DNA of 6,751 nt from JAWXCH01 sp034440595 (GTDB taxonomy: Bacteria; Planctomycetota; Planctomycetia; Pirellulales; JALHPA01). Every line of letters begins with the position of its first letter. The stretch's first letter is position 1. The notes under the pieces were generated by a model. The model was not told the DNA's origin, searched no databases, and saw only the letters and a list, made by a program, of their open reading frames with translations. Positions 1-6,751 of this stretch are shown here, one piece after another. The stretch lies in contig JAWXCH010000166.1 in the NCBI GenBank assembly GCA_034440595.1, forward strand, positions 1-6,751. The letters are read 5' to 3'. The translations under genes were made by a program, and so were the position numbers.

Positions 1-252
1 CCGAATACGGTGCAGGCAACAAGCCATCGGCCACAGGTGCTCGTGCGGCCGATGCATGATGGGAGCCAACAAGATTTGCGTGTCACTACCGACGCCCGTT
101 GCCGCTCCAAGGTCACGACCAGGAATGACTCGGCCAACGTCTCGCGGTCCGAAGGTCGTGATCTCCTCTGCCGTCATGTACGGGCGGCCCGACGGTATTG
201 ATCCACGACCACGGTCGATTCCCAGACCTAACAGTGTAAAGAGCAGAAACAT
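1..252 (-). CDS. Possible 5' part of an unidentified gene, cut by the window edge
   Basis: A minus-strand frame starts with ATG at 252-250 and stays open for 84 codons to the first base of the window. Its first residues, MFLLFTLLGLG, are hydrophobic and could be a signal peptide or membrane anchor, although no basic residue precedes them. The rest is rich in Gly, Arg and Pro (for example GRPYMTAEEITTFGPRD at about 22-38) and I recognise no family. Against it: there is no Shine-Dalgarno sequence before the ATG, and the ATG falls at the end of the T-rich tail of the preceding terminator. The opposite strand is also open across most of this stretch (frame starting at base 2, stop near 256). The open frame may therefore be chance, or the true start may lie elsewhere. 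No other gene is visible here. Confidence 0.25.
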   Translation of the reverse strand, partial: MFLLFTLLGLGIDRGRGSIPSGRPYMTAEEITTFGPRDVGRVIPGRDLGAATGVGSDTQILLAPIMHRPHEHLWPMACCLHRIR

Positions 253-286
253 CTAAAAACAAACCAGCAGGAAACGGGGCGTTTCC
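251..286 (-). terminator. Likely Rho-independent terminator of the Avs-like gene
   Basis: Ten bases past the stop codon (read on the minus strand) is a perfect 7-bp stem, GGAAACG paired with CGTTTCC (arms at 280-286 and 270-276), with a three-base loop at 277-279. It is followed by a T-rich stretch, TGCTGGTTTGTTTTTAG. The T tract is interrupted and its best run lies about ten bases from the stem, so the signal is imperfect. Its position straight after the gene fits a terminator for the minus-strand transcript. There is no T tract on the plus-strand side of the hairpin. Confidence 0.55.
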
Positions 287-296
287 GACAAGACGG

Positions 297-3200
297 CTAG
301 TTCGTTCGTATCATTTTGTCCTGCAATTCCATTGCTTGGGGGATTTGACGATCCGTCATCGTCTTCAGAATCGTGGAAAACTGCGAGCGAATCTCTGCGT
401 CTTTGCTGATCAGTGCGGAGTTCTCGCGCCAATCGTACTCCAATACCTTGAGCAAGGCGTAGTCTAAGTAGTAGAAGTCGCGCCAATGCCATTCCTGAAA
501 CTGGGACGAAGCGTCGGCCAAGCGTCGAACACCATCCCGAAGATAATCGACAGATGATGGAAAGGTGAGGAAGTTTGCAAAAGCACTTGTTGCTTCCGGA
601 TGCGGGAAGAACACGTCGGTCCACTTGTCGTATTCAGGCTTCATAGCTGCAATAAGTACTCGATACGTTTTGTCCTCAAGGTAACCGTGCCCGGAACTGC
701 TAAAGCCCATCAGATGGCGGAACAACTCGTCATCCGAGTGATGGTTTCTTACGGCTGTTTGTCGCCAGTTATCTCGCGTCCAGGCGTATGTGATCATCGC
801 TTTCCATTCACGGAAGAAGTTTGCTTCGCACCCCTCGACTCGTAGGCCGTGGATGAACCATGCGGATATGAACGTATCCACCCAGTGCATGCGATCGAGC
901 CCAAAAGAGAGGATCGGTTGCCAGAGGCGATACGCGGATTCGCTTTCCTCAAGCTTCGGAATGACGGAAGCCGTCAAATCGAAGATCCAAGTGTCCCACT
1001 GTCCAGGTGTTGCGAAGAAGGAATTGTCGTCATCGTCATCAAAAAGTGCCTCTTCAATGCCCCCAAGAGGTCGGAGAAAACCGCGGATCAAGTTTTCAAG
1101 TGTGTCAATCCAGTTCGTCCGTTCGGCGGTATCTTTGGCAGCCTCGAACTTCTCTAGCCAGCTAAAGCCTGAACGAATGTGAAGGGGTTCGAATCCGCGA
1201 CCTCGTCTGATTCTATGTGCAATTGACTCCTGTACGTCCTTGCTCGTCGGCTTTTCGTTTGACATCTCGTCCTGCTTACGGACCATTTCGACGATCGTGT
1301 TGTTTGCTTCGCCTCCAATATCGACTAGTCTTGGAACTTCCGACGACGTTTCTGACCTGGCGAATTGTCTGATCAGTTCGGTAAAGCGTGCCGTAATGTC
1401 AAACGCGACTTTGGGACAGCCCCAGACGTTATTGCCGCCGTGAACGACCTCCTTCACGTTCCGCATTCCAGAAGAGACAATTATGAGGTGCTGCAGCCTT
1501 CCAAAATCGTCACCGAGTCTGTCACGGTATTCAAATGCGAAACTCAACAAGTCCTGAATAACGGTGTAGTTGAACGCGAGCGCGAACTCCGCACAAAGCG
1601 AACGGATTGCTTCGTGTGCGGGAGATTCGACGAGCATTCGCGGAATGAGCATCGCTGCGAAGTTGTTCCAGTGATAGTTACTTACCGACTCCGCCACGTG
1701 GAACTCCGGATGAGGCGGTGGTGCTTCAAATACTTTCACGAATTGCTGTGAACACCACGTGTCCCGTTCTGGGTTAGCGGCGAGCCACGGTTGGTGCAGA
1801 ATCGTTAATGCCGCGATCCCGCCCATGATCGCATGCTCTGGTGTGTCACCGCGTTTTCTCGCATCCTCAGCATCCTCACCAATATTACAGAGCTGGTGCC
1901 AGAATTGTTCGAGTTCTTCGTTCGTCATCACCTTTCGTTCATCGATCAGTCTGCGACATGTCAATGGAAAGGTTAGCACCGCCATATGCAGTTCATTATC
2001 TTGTCGGACGTGAGCAAGTCTTCGAGTTCGTTCCTCTGGTTCGACGAAGTCCAACACAATGCCATTCTCGACCTGTCGCGTTCTCCAGTTATCTTCGTCA
2101 AATCGAATGGTGATATGTTCGAGAAAGCCCGCATCATCAGAGTCGCCAAGCGTGGCAAGCTCATCGCTCCATTCCGCCTGGACAATCTTCATTAATGACC
2201 GAAACTCAGAATCTGTAACAAACTGTTTGCACAAGACGTCGCTGAGAGTTGTCTTACGATGGCCAAGAGTGTGCCAGTCTCTAACCAGATTGAAAATTGC
2301 CTCGCCCCAACGAACCCATTGCATCATTGTCATGCCCAGCAGCGAGTCCAGTCCTTCAAGTCTGTATTTTTCTTCCCACACCTGAAGCTGCCAAATCGGG
2401 AACAGTTCACGCAATTCATGGTTGAACAGCCCGGGCTGCTTTCTGCCTACGGCGGCAAGCACGCCCAATAGAGCGGTGCTTCTTGACGATCGAAGGACTT
2501 GCCGAACGGCTGGCTTTATCGATTCTCCGTGTTCAAGGCAGAGATAAAGCCACCGTTCCAACGCCATAAGCGCCGGCACAACAGCCCTGGGAGAGCGCAC
2601 AGAGTCGCGATACCAGAAGTATGCGTCGCTCGCACCGAAATACTCAACGCCTTCACCATCAATGGTTGTACATACAGATGGTGGCGCCGAGTCACGGTTT
2701 TCCATCCAGCGGTCGGTGACAAAATTGATCAACGTAACGATTGCTGCAATGCCCTTTTCCCAATTCATTCGGAGAAACATGAGGAACGGACCGTGAAAGA
2801 ATATTGCGGGGGTCCAATCGCGCTCAGTGTCAACATACAAGAATTCGTCTAATGGACTATGGAACGCACGGCTTGTCGCCGGCAATGGTTCTCGTATCAA
2901 GAGTGCCAATAACACTTCCGTTGCTGCATCCGGCCGAACTGCAAAGAGAAACTTTAATGGGTCATTTTTCGAGAGAAAGCCATCGTGCACTTCGTGATTA
3001 ACGCGACGGAGAGGTCCATCTGGCCACGCGGCGCCGAGGGGGCCTCGGAACCCCAAAATATGGGCGACACTGCCCTCGTGATTCTGCTTTTCCTCAACTT
3101 CCGTCGGTTCACCTTCTTTTTCCGTTGCAAAAGGCGACTGCTCACGCCGCTCAACGAGGCTCAACGCGAGTTCCGCTACTTCATCAGGACGCATGGTTGC

Positions 3201-5576
3201 AGCCGTCAAGAGACGTGTGAACACACTCTTGCACATCTCACGATCGACGGACCAGTCCTGCTGCCAAATCTCTTCAACGACATAATGTGTTGCATCCAAG
3301 AGTATCTCTGCGGTTTCGCCTCGGAGAGGCCAGGTATCGCCCGAGTTTTTCAGCCAATGGTCGGCAATTGTCGTGACTTGGTCGATTGCCAAGGAAATGG
3401 CTTCCGCTCGATGTTCATGTAGTATGCGAAGCATCGGCAACCACAGAGGCCAATACGGAACGCGAAACAACGCGGCTGCCGCCACTTCGTATGACAGTCC
3501 TTCGAATTGCGGATCAGGTAGGGTCGCTACATGCAGAAAGCGCGTTAGCAACCGAGTTAGCAACTCCCCGTTATTCTCGACTAGTCGAGTCCATACATGC
3601 CGGAGAAGTTGCTCAGGATTCGCAGCAAACACAACCGACTCAAGAATCAAATCGCTTTCTAAGTTGTGTTTTCCTTCAGGTGACAACTCTGCAATGAGCT
3701 CAGACCATTTCTGATTATTGTCCAATTTATTCTCTAACAGACGAAGACCGTAGAGCCGAATGGCACGATGCCACCGCGGATTTAGGGCCTTATCCCGCAC
3801 CGTTTCAATGATTTCATTTTGGCGACTTATCAGGTAACGCGTTCGAGCCCAATCCCCCAAGAGATCATGCTCAAAGCCGAATTGCTCATCGCGGCTCCAA
3901 ATCACCAGATCCTCCTCCAAGCCCGTCGCCAAACGGCATTCGTCGCTGTCAAAATCATTGATCGGCACCGCAGTCAAGAATTGGTCCGCTTCAAGACAAG
4001 CCAGTTTCTGAGCAAATCGCGATCGCGCCACACCATCTGAGGTCGATTGAACGTGTTGAATCCAATACCAATCGAGAATATCTGATTCGCCGACCCATGC
4101 AGTCGTATTCGTTGCTTCATTGGCGTTGGATAGCACTAGGTCGAGTATCTTCAGGTTTCCGAATAGTGACGACAGGTTGGGCCGTTGCAACATACGTGCC
4201 ATGTTGGGGAATGCTTTCAGCACCAAGCTACGATGGTCCTTGAAGGAAAATGCGACTGGCTTCACTTTGACGTTTAGGCCTCCGCCGTACTCCCTCAGCA
4301 GCGCTTGAAAAGCTCTATCCCACGAATCAACTACGCACGTAAAGACAAAAGACCATATGGAAGTGTCTGTTTCAACTCTGGCTCGACGCAACAGCACGGC
4401 AAGATTCGCCAGTCCCGATTGGTTGAGTCGTTCAAATCCATCAACGACTATGAGGCCGCGATGGCCGATCGACTGGGCCACGAGCTCAGGAAAAGCGTGT
4501 CGTATTCCGAGGGCAGAGAACTGTTCGGAAATGCTGTTCAGGTTCAAATCGGCAGAAGTAAGCCAGACCATGTGTCCGCCCTCAGCCGCCGCGGCCGCAA
4601 TTGTCCTCACAATAACGGTCTTGCCGGATCCGCTTTCGCCAACCAAAGCCGTCAATCGCTGTTCAGGATATGAGGCGATTGTGTCATCCCGAGAGATCGC
4701 GAGCTTCCCTGCAAGTGTCCCTCGAATGCGCTCTATTCGGATTCTGAAATCGTCTGCTAACTTGGACCAATCTGACACGTAGTTCGGGAATTCCTTGAGT
4801 GAGAACCTGCCACGCAGTCGGTCAGCCAGATGCGTCCGCGTTAGATCGCCACCGGACGTTGCAAGAGTTCTCGAAATCTGTTGCAGGTGCGCCCATAAGT
4901 GCGATGCGTCGACCTGCCCACCATCCCGCAAAAGCTCACTACAGCGCGTCACACAGTCGTTTTCGTCGGCTGACGGGTTACTTTCGAAGTCGAACTGAAA
5001 GTGCCGAAGCCTTTTCAGAAGGCTCGTGGTATCAGTAGGTCCCTTCGATGAGCTAACGTCGTTGGGGCAGTGTAGGCTCTTGAATATGGACCGACCGATT
5101 TCACTGTCGTAGTTGACAGTCGCGATACGATCGGCGAACTCGATCGGGTCGGCATCAATCGCTTTCGTGAGTAGGCCGTTCCACGCGGACTTCACGTCGC
5201 TATCAAGCGGAGACGTTGCCAAGGCAAGATAGTCGGTCCTTGGATCGAATTTATCTGTTTGTACATGGAGCCGTTGCTCCCAGATCGCTTTTGTGAAGTC
5301 TTTGGGAAAGCCGTTTCTAGTAATCTGCGCGTTGCTCTTGACCGAGATTGCAAGGACAGTAGTCTTGCCATTGAAGCTTCGCGAAAACAGAACAAGGTCG
5401 TCGAGAAACCAGCCATCAACTCGTTTTTCGAATCGCACTGATTCGATCTGACCGGCCTCTGTATTGAGGGGTGGACTGCCTGCTAGCATCTTGAGGAGAT
5501 ATGAAGCAGCTATCTTGTCTGCGAACGTGTACCCGCCACCACCGCTCTGTTTTGGCGTCGACACTTCCTTCGACAT
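297..5576 (-). CDS. Avs-like anti-phage protein: nuclease domain, STAND NTPase and large C-terminal sensor
   Basis: This 1759-residue protein is probably a cytoplasmic defence ATPase. Residues about 11-140 look like a restriction-endonuclease (Cap4/DUF4297- or Mrr-like) fold: the opening GGGGYTFADKIAASYLL, acidic residues E45/E50, then D59-D60 and a final strand ending SVK (S78, K80). In the central NTPase the Walker A motif is GESGSGKT at 313-320 and the Walker B strand is LIVVDG at 375-380. FGFEHDLLGDWARTRYL at 566-582 matches the conserved block that ends many STAND modules. Residues from about 590 to the end are mostly helical and rich in Trp and aromatic residues. They include an acidic linker at about 815-835 and an Asp run at 1513-1517, with no domain I can name. 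In studied Avs proteins this part binds a phage protein such as terminase or portal, and the nuclease then cuts DNA. The start is fixed by a strong ribosome binding site. The frame is intact and no partner gene is visible. Coding assignment is near certain, Avs-like function likely, subtype unknown. Other nuclease-STAND proteins are the alternative. Confidence 0.9.
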   Translation of the reverse strand: MSKEVSTPKQSGGGGYTFADKIAASYLLKMLAGSPPLNTEAGQIESVRFEKRVDGWFLDDLVLFSRSFNGKTTVLAISVKSNAQITRNGFPKDFTKAIWEQRLHVQTDKFDPRTDYLALATSPLDSDVKSAWNGLLTKAIDADPIEFADRIATVNYDSEIGRSIFKSLHCPNDVSSSKGPTDTTSLLKRLRHFQFDFESNPSADENDCVTRCSELLRDGGQVDASHLWAHLQQISRTLATSGGDLTRTHLADRLRGRFSLKEFPNYVSDWSKLADDFRIRIERIRGTLAGKLAISRDDTIASYPEQRLTALVGESGSGKTVIVRTIAAAAAEGGHMVWLTSADLNLNSISEQFSALGIRHAFPELVAQSIGHRGLIVVDGFERLNQSGLANLAVLLRRARVETDTSIWSFVFTCVVDSWDRAFQALLREYGGGLNVKVKPVAFSFKDHRSLVLKAFPNMARMLQRPNLSSLFGNLKILDLVLSNANEATNTTAWVGESDILDWYWIQHVQSTSDGVARSRFAQKLACLEADQFLTAVPINDFDSDECRLATGLEEDLVIWSRDEQFGFEHDLLGDWARTRYLISRQNEIIETVRDKALNPRWHRAIRLYGLRLLENKLDNNQKWSELIAELSPEGKHNLESDLILESVVFAANPEQLLRHVWTRLVENNGELLTRLLTRFLHVATLPDPQFEGLSYEVAAAALFRVPYWPLWLPMLRILHEHRAEAISLAIDQVTTIADHWLKNSGDTWPLRGETAEILLDATHYVVEEIWQQDWSVDREMCKSVFTRLLTAATMRPDEVAELALSLVERREQSPFATEKEGEPTEVEEKQNHEGSVAHILGFRGPLGAAWPDGPLRRVNHEVHDGFLSKNDPLKFLFAVRPDAATEVLLALLIREPLPATSRAFHSPLDEFLYVDTERDWTPAIFFHGPFLMFLRMNWEKGIAAIVTLINFVTDRWMENRDSAPPSVCTTIDGEGVEYFGASDAYFWYRDSVRSPRAVVPALMALERWLYLCLEHGESIKPAVRQVLRSSRSTALLGVLAAVGRKQPGLFNHELRELFPIWQLQVWEEKYRLEGLDSLLGMTMMQWVRWGEAIFNLVRDWHTLGHRKTTLSDVLCKQFVTDSEFRSLMKIVQAEWSDELATLGDSDDAGFLEHITIRFDEDNWRTRQVENGIVLDFVEPEERTRRLAHVRQDNELHMAVLTFPLTCRRLIDERKVMTNEELEQFWHQLCNIGEDAEDARKRGDTPEHAIMGGIAALTILHQPWLAANPERDTWCSQQFVKVFEAPPPHPEFHVAESVSNYHWNNFAAMLIPRMLVESPAHEAIRSLCAEFALAFNYTVIQDLLSFAFEYRDRLGDDFGRLQHLIIVSSGMRNVKEVVHGGNNVWGCPKVAFDITARFTELIRQFARSETSSEVPRLVDIGGEANNTIVEMVRKQDEMSNEKPTSKDVQESIAHRIRRGRGFEPLHIRSGFSWLEKFEAAKDTAERTNWIDTLENLIRGFLRPLGGIEEALFDDDDDNSFFATPGQWDTWIFDLTASVIPKLEESESAYRLWQPILSFGLDRMHWVDTFISAWFIHGLRVEGCEANFFREWKAMITYAWTRDNWRQTAVRNHHSDDELFRHLMGFSSSGHGYLEDKTYRVLIAAMKPEYDKWTDVFFPHPEATSAFANFLTFPSSVDYLRDGVRRLADASSQFQEWHWRDFYYLDYALLKVLEYDWRENSALISKDAEIRSQFSTILKTMTDRQIPQAMELQDKMIRTN

Positions 5577-5582
5577 ATCAAG

Positions 5583-5590
5583 CTCCTTCT
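5583..5590 (-). promoter_or_regulatory. Strong Shine-Dalgarno sequence of the Avs-like gene
   Basis: On the minus strand AGAAGGAG ends six bases before the ATG at 5576-5574. The match to the 16S anti-Shine-Dalgarno sequence and the spacing are close to ideal. This fixes the start codon and argues that the gene is well translated once transcribed. I see no convincing -35/-10 pair at a sensible distance upstream, so the promoter remains unlocated. Confidence 0.8.
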
Positions 5591-5771
5591 CTTATCGGCT
5601 TGTGTGCGGCCCGTACAACCACGACGATTGCACTTCGGCCACTTCGACGTCGCGTCGATCGAAGCAGCAGCGGTTTGATGCACATGCTGTCCTGAGGAGT
5701 GGGCGCCAATATCAAATACGGACAGTTTGCTTGCCGCGATTGTGCAATTGTATTCCCGCGACATACGAGGT

Positions 5772-5856
5772 ATAGATCGCCGTCTATGTTGCGAACTCGG
5801 TGGGTACCGAGGCTTGCGGGGCACCTGATGACGAGTCAGGTGACTGGATTTTCCAG
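5772..5856. repeat. Cluster of four consecutive short inverted repeats
   Basis: Four perfect inverted repeats follow one another in 85 bases. ATAGA/TCTAT has arms at 5772-5776 and 5783-5787. CTCGGT/ACCGAG has arms at 5796-5801 and 5806-5811. CACCTGA/TCAGGTG has arms at 5822-5828 and 5836-5842. CTGGA/TCCAG has arms at 5844-5848 and 5852-5856. Loops are 3 to 7 bases. They lie about 200-280 bases upstream of the start of the Avs-like gene. They could be operator sites, hairpins in a long 5' leader, a small structured RNA or relics of a mobile element. No T tract follows any of them directly on either strand, so they do not look like simple terminators. The pairing is seen directly; any function is unproven. 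Confidence 0.4.
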
Positions 5857-5898
5857 CTCGTTTTCTGGCAAGTAGCTCGATCATGCAGACTGCCGGCG

Positions 5899-5904
5899 TA
5901 TAAT
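5899..5904 (+). promoter_or_regulatory. Possible -10 box upstream of the transposase remnant
   Basis: A perfect TATAAT lies 84 bases before the GTG start of the transposase. No good -35 hexamer is found 16 to 18 bases upstream (the best is about three matches of six), and there is no extended -10 TG. It may be a weak or chance match. If the insertion sequence starts near 5910, this box lies just outside it. Confidence 0.2.
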
Positions 5905-5909
5905 CAGCC

Positions 5910-6751
5910 TGTCCGAAATCTGGATGGGCTCCGCTTCTGTCGACGATCGTGAACCAGTCGTTCTCTCGCCGCCAGCCTCGTCAGCGGGGTGCCGAAACCA
6001 TGTCATCTCTTGTCCATTCAACAACTTGTGGAATATTACCACACGGCAAGAATCCTGCACCCTCTGCTGCTGTTGGTCGCCCGGGCGACGGATAAGGAAC
6101 TGGTCCGGTACGTTGAATATCTCAAGGCCGAGAATCGGATTTTGCGTGGCAAGCTGCCAAAGCGGGTTGCCGTTACTTTCGCGGAACGGTCCAGGCTGGT
6201 CAAACTTGGTCTTCGCGTTGGCCCAGCAATTAAAGAACTGATTACGATCGTCCATCCACGGTCGTTTGCGCGTTGGGTCTAGGCCATGAAGAGTGGACGG
6301 ACAGCGAGAAAGGCGGGTCGCCGTCGCAAGCCCGAAGAAATCAGGGAACTGATTCTCCGGATGGCCAAGGACACCGGTTGAGGAACCAAGCGGATTCTCG
6401 GGGAACTTCGAAAGTTCGGCATCCATAATATCTCGCGAACAACAGTCCGCCGCATTCTGCAGGAGAATGGATTTGAGACCGGTCCACAGCGCAGCCGGGG
6501 CACCTGGCATGACTTCGTGCAGCGGCATTTCAAGACCCTGTGGGCCTGTGATTTCTTCGCAGCTAAAGTCTGGACTCTTCGCGGGCCCGTTACATTTTAC
6601 GTACTCTTCTTCATCCAAGTCCATACGCGGCGCGTGCATATTGCCGGCATGACGACCAACCCGGACGGAACCTGGATGGCTCAACAGGCACGGAACCTGG
6701 CCATACATTTCAGCGACTTGCCGAACGAGCAGAAGCCGAATTACATTGTCC
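5910..6751 (+). mobile_element. Partial, decayed insertion sequence (left part)
   Basis: The transposase remnant implies an insertion sequence whose left end lies between the Avs-like gene and base 5989. I suggest about 5910, where the sequence begins TGTCCGAAATCTGG, because insertion-sequence ends often start with TG and usually lie 50-100 bases before the transposase. The right end is outside the window, so neither the terminal inverted repeat nor a target-site duplication can be confirmed. The family is probably among those with an integrase-core (rve) transposase, such as IS3 or IS481 relatives. The boundary is a guess; the presence of the element is well supported. Confidence 0.5.
5989..6751 (+). 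pseudogene. Integrase-core (DDE) transposase, broken by two stop codons and cut by the window edge
   Basis: A plus-strand frame from GTG at 5989 reads VPKPCHLLSIQQLVEYYHTA and continues through an AENRILRGKLPKR segment to a TAG at 6280-6282. The same frame goes on to a TGA at 6379-6381 and is then open to the window edge. After the TAG comes a basic HTH-type DNA-binding region (PEEIRELILRMAKDTG, stop, GTKRILGEL, then NISRTTVRRILQENG). The start of the integrase catalytic core follows: WACDFF holds the first catalytic Asp at codon 188, then VLFFIQVHTRRVHIAGMT. The window ends about where the second Asp is expected. The TGA stands where relatives, from memory, have Trp (TGG), a one-base change. 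With two stops and no frameshift, the gene looks recently inactivated. GTG has only a weak ribosome binding site, and an in-frame stop at 5950-5952 limits the start upstream. The intact protein would catalyse DDE transposition. Confidence 0.85.

Larger units (their letters stand above)
5577..5988. other. Intergenic region without a convincing gene
   Basis: About 410 bases separate the divergent Avs-like gene and transposase remnant. The minus-strand reading frames here give Arg-rich, low-complexity translations that run on into the big gene in another frame, so I do not call them genes. The region should hold the promoter of the Avs-like gene and the left end of the insertion sequence. Visible contents are the ribosome binding site, a run of four short inverted repeats (5772-5856) and a TATAAT at 5899-5904. 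No tRNA or recognisable riboswitch is seen. Confidence 0.6.

Noticed and set aside
110..164. A long-range inverted repeat with an 8-bp perfect core (113-120 with 154-161)
   Set aside because: One 8-bp match at free spacing is expected by chance in 250 bases, and nothing else supports a structured element.
56..256. A plus-strand 66-codon open frame at the left edge
   Set aside because: It is Pro/Arg-rich, unrecognised, and mirrors the opposite open frame with shared wobble positions. Nothing favours it as a gene.
600..5441. Many plus-strand open frames of 60-145 codons
   Set aside because: They lie wholly opposite the 1759-codon gene and read as mirror images of its codons. None shows motifs or a convincing ribosome binding site.
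5590..5620. A TTGTAC ... GATAAG promoter-like pair on the minus strand just before the Avs-like gene
   Set aside because: Transcription would start at or within the Shine-Dalgarno sequence, and the match to consensus is only moderate.
5510..5884. A 124-codon minus-strand open frame overlapping the start of the Avs-like gene
   Set aside because: It is Arg-rich and without recognisable domains, overlaps the well-supported start of the big gene in another frame and has no good ribosome binding site.
5881..6708. A 275-codon minus-strand open frame opposite the transposase
   Set aside because: The plus strand here has clear transposase similarity across both interrupting stops. The antisense frame has no recognisable motif and is a by-product of the coding bias of the real gene.
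1..6751. CRISPR arrays, tRNA or rRNA genes
   Set aside because: I found no regularly spaced repeats and no cloverleaf or rRNA-like stretch on either strand.

Overview
The window holds one large intact gene between two partial or decayed flanks. The gene lies on the minus strand (5576 down to 297). It encodes a 1759-residue protein with an N-terminal restriction-endonuclease-like domain, a central P-loop STAND-type NTPase and a C-terminal half of about 1,170 residues that I cannot assign. This is the layout of the Avs (AVAST) antiviral STAND NTPases, and I read the gene as a stand-alone anti-phage defence gene related to them. Subtype and trigger cannot be settled from the sequence alone.

Layout: (1) 1-252, possible start of a second minus-strand gene running off the left edge, weakly supported. 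(2) 251-286, a hairpin with a T-rich tail just after the big gene's stop codon, a likely terminator. (3) 297-5576, the Avs-like gene, with a strong Shine-Dalgarno sequence at 5583-5590. (4) 5577-5988, about 410 bases without a convincing gene, holding four closely spaced short inverted repeats (5772-5856). (5) 5989-6751, on the plus strand, the 5' part of an integrase-core (DDE) transposase broken by two in-frame stop codons and cut by the window edge. It is the remains of an insertion sequence.

Organism: base composition is moderate (about half G+C by eye). The transposase resembles, from memory, integrase-core proteins found in many copies in Planctomycetes. That is a lead and not a proof; the Avs-like gene gives no taxonomic signal I can read.

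How it fits together: an intact defence-type gene with its own ribosome binding site and terminator sits next to a dead mobile element. The big gene appears to act alone, since no second defence gene is visible in the window. By analogy with studied Avs proteins, the C-terminal part would sense a phage protein, the NTPase would drive assembly and the N-terminal nuclease would cut DNA. The analogy is inference.
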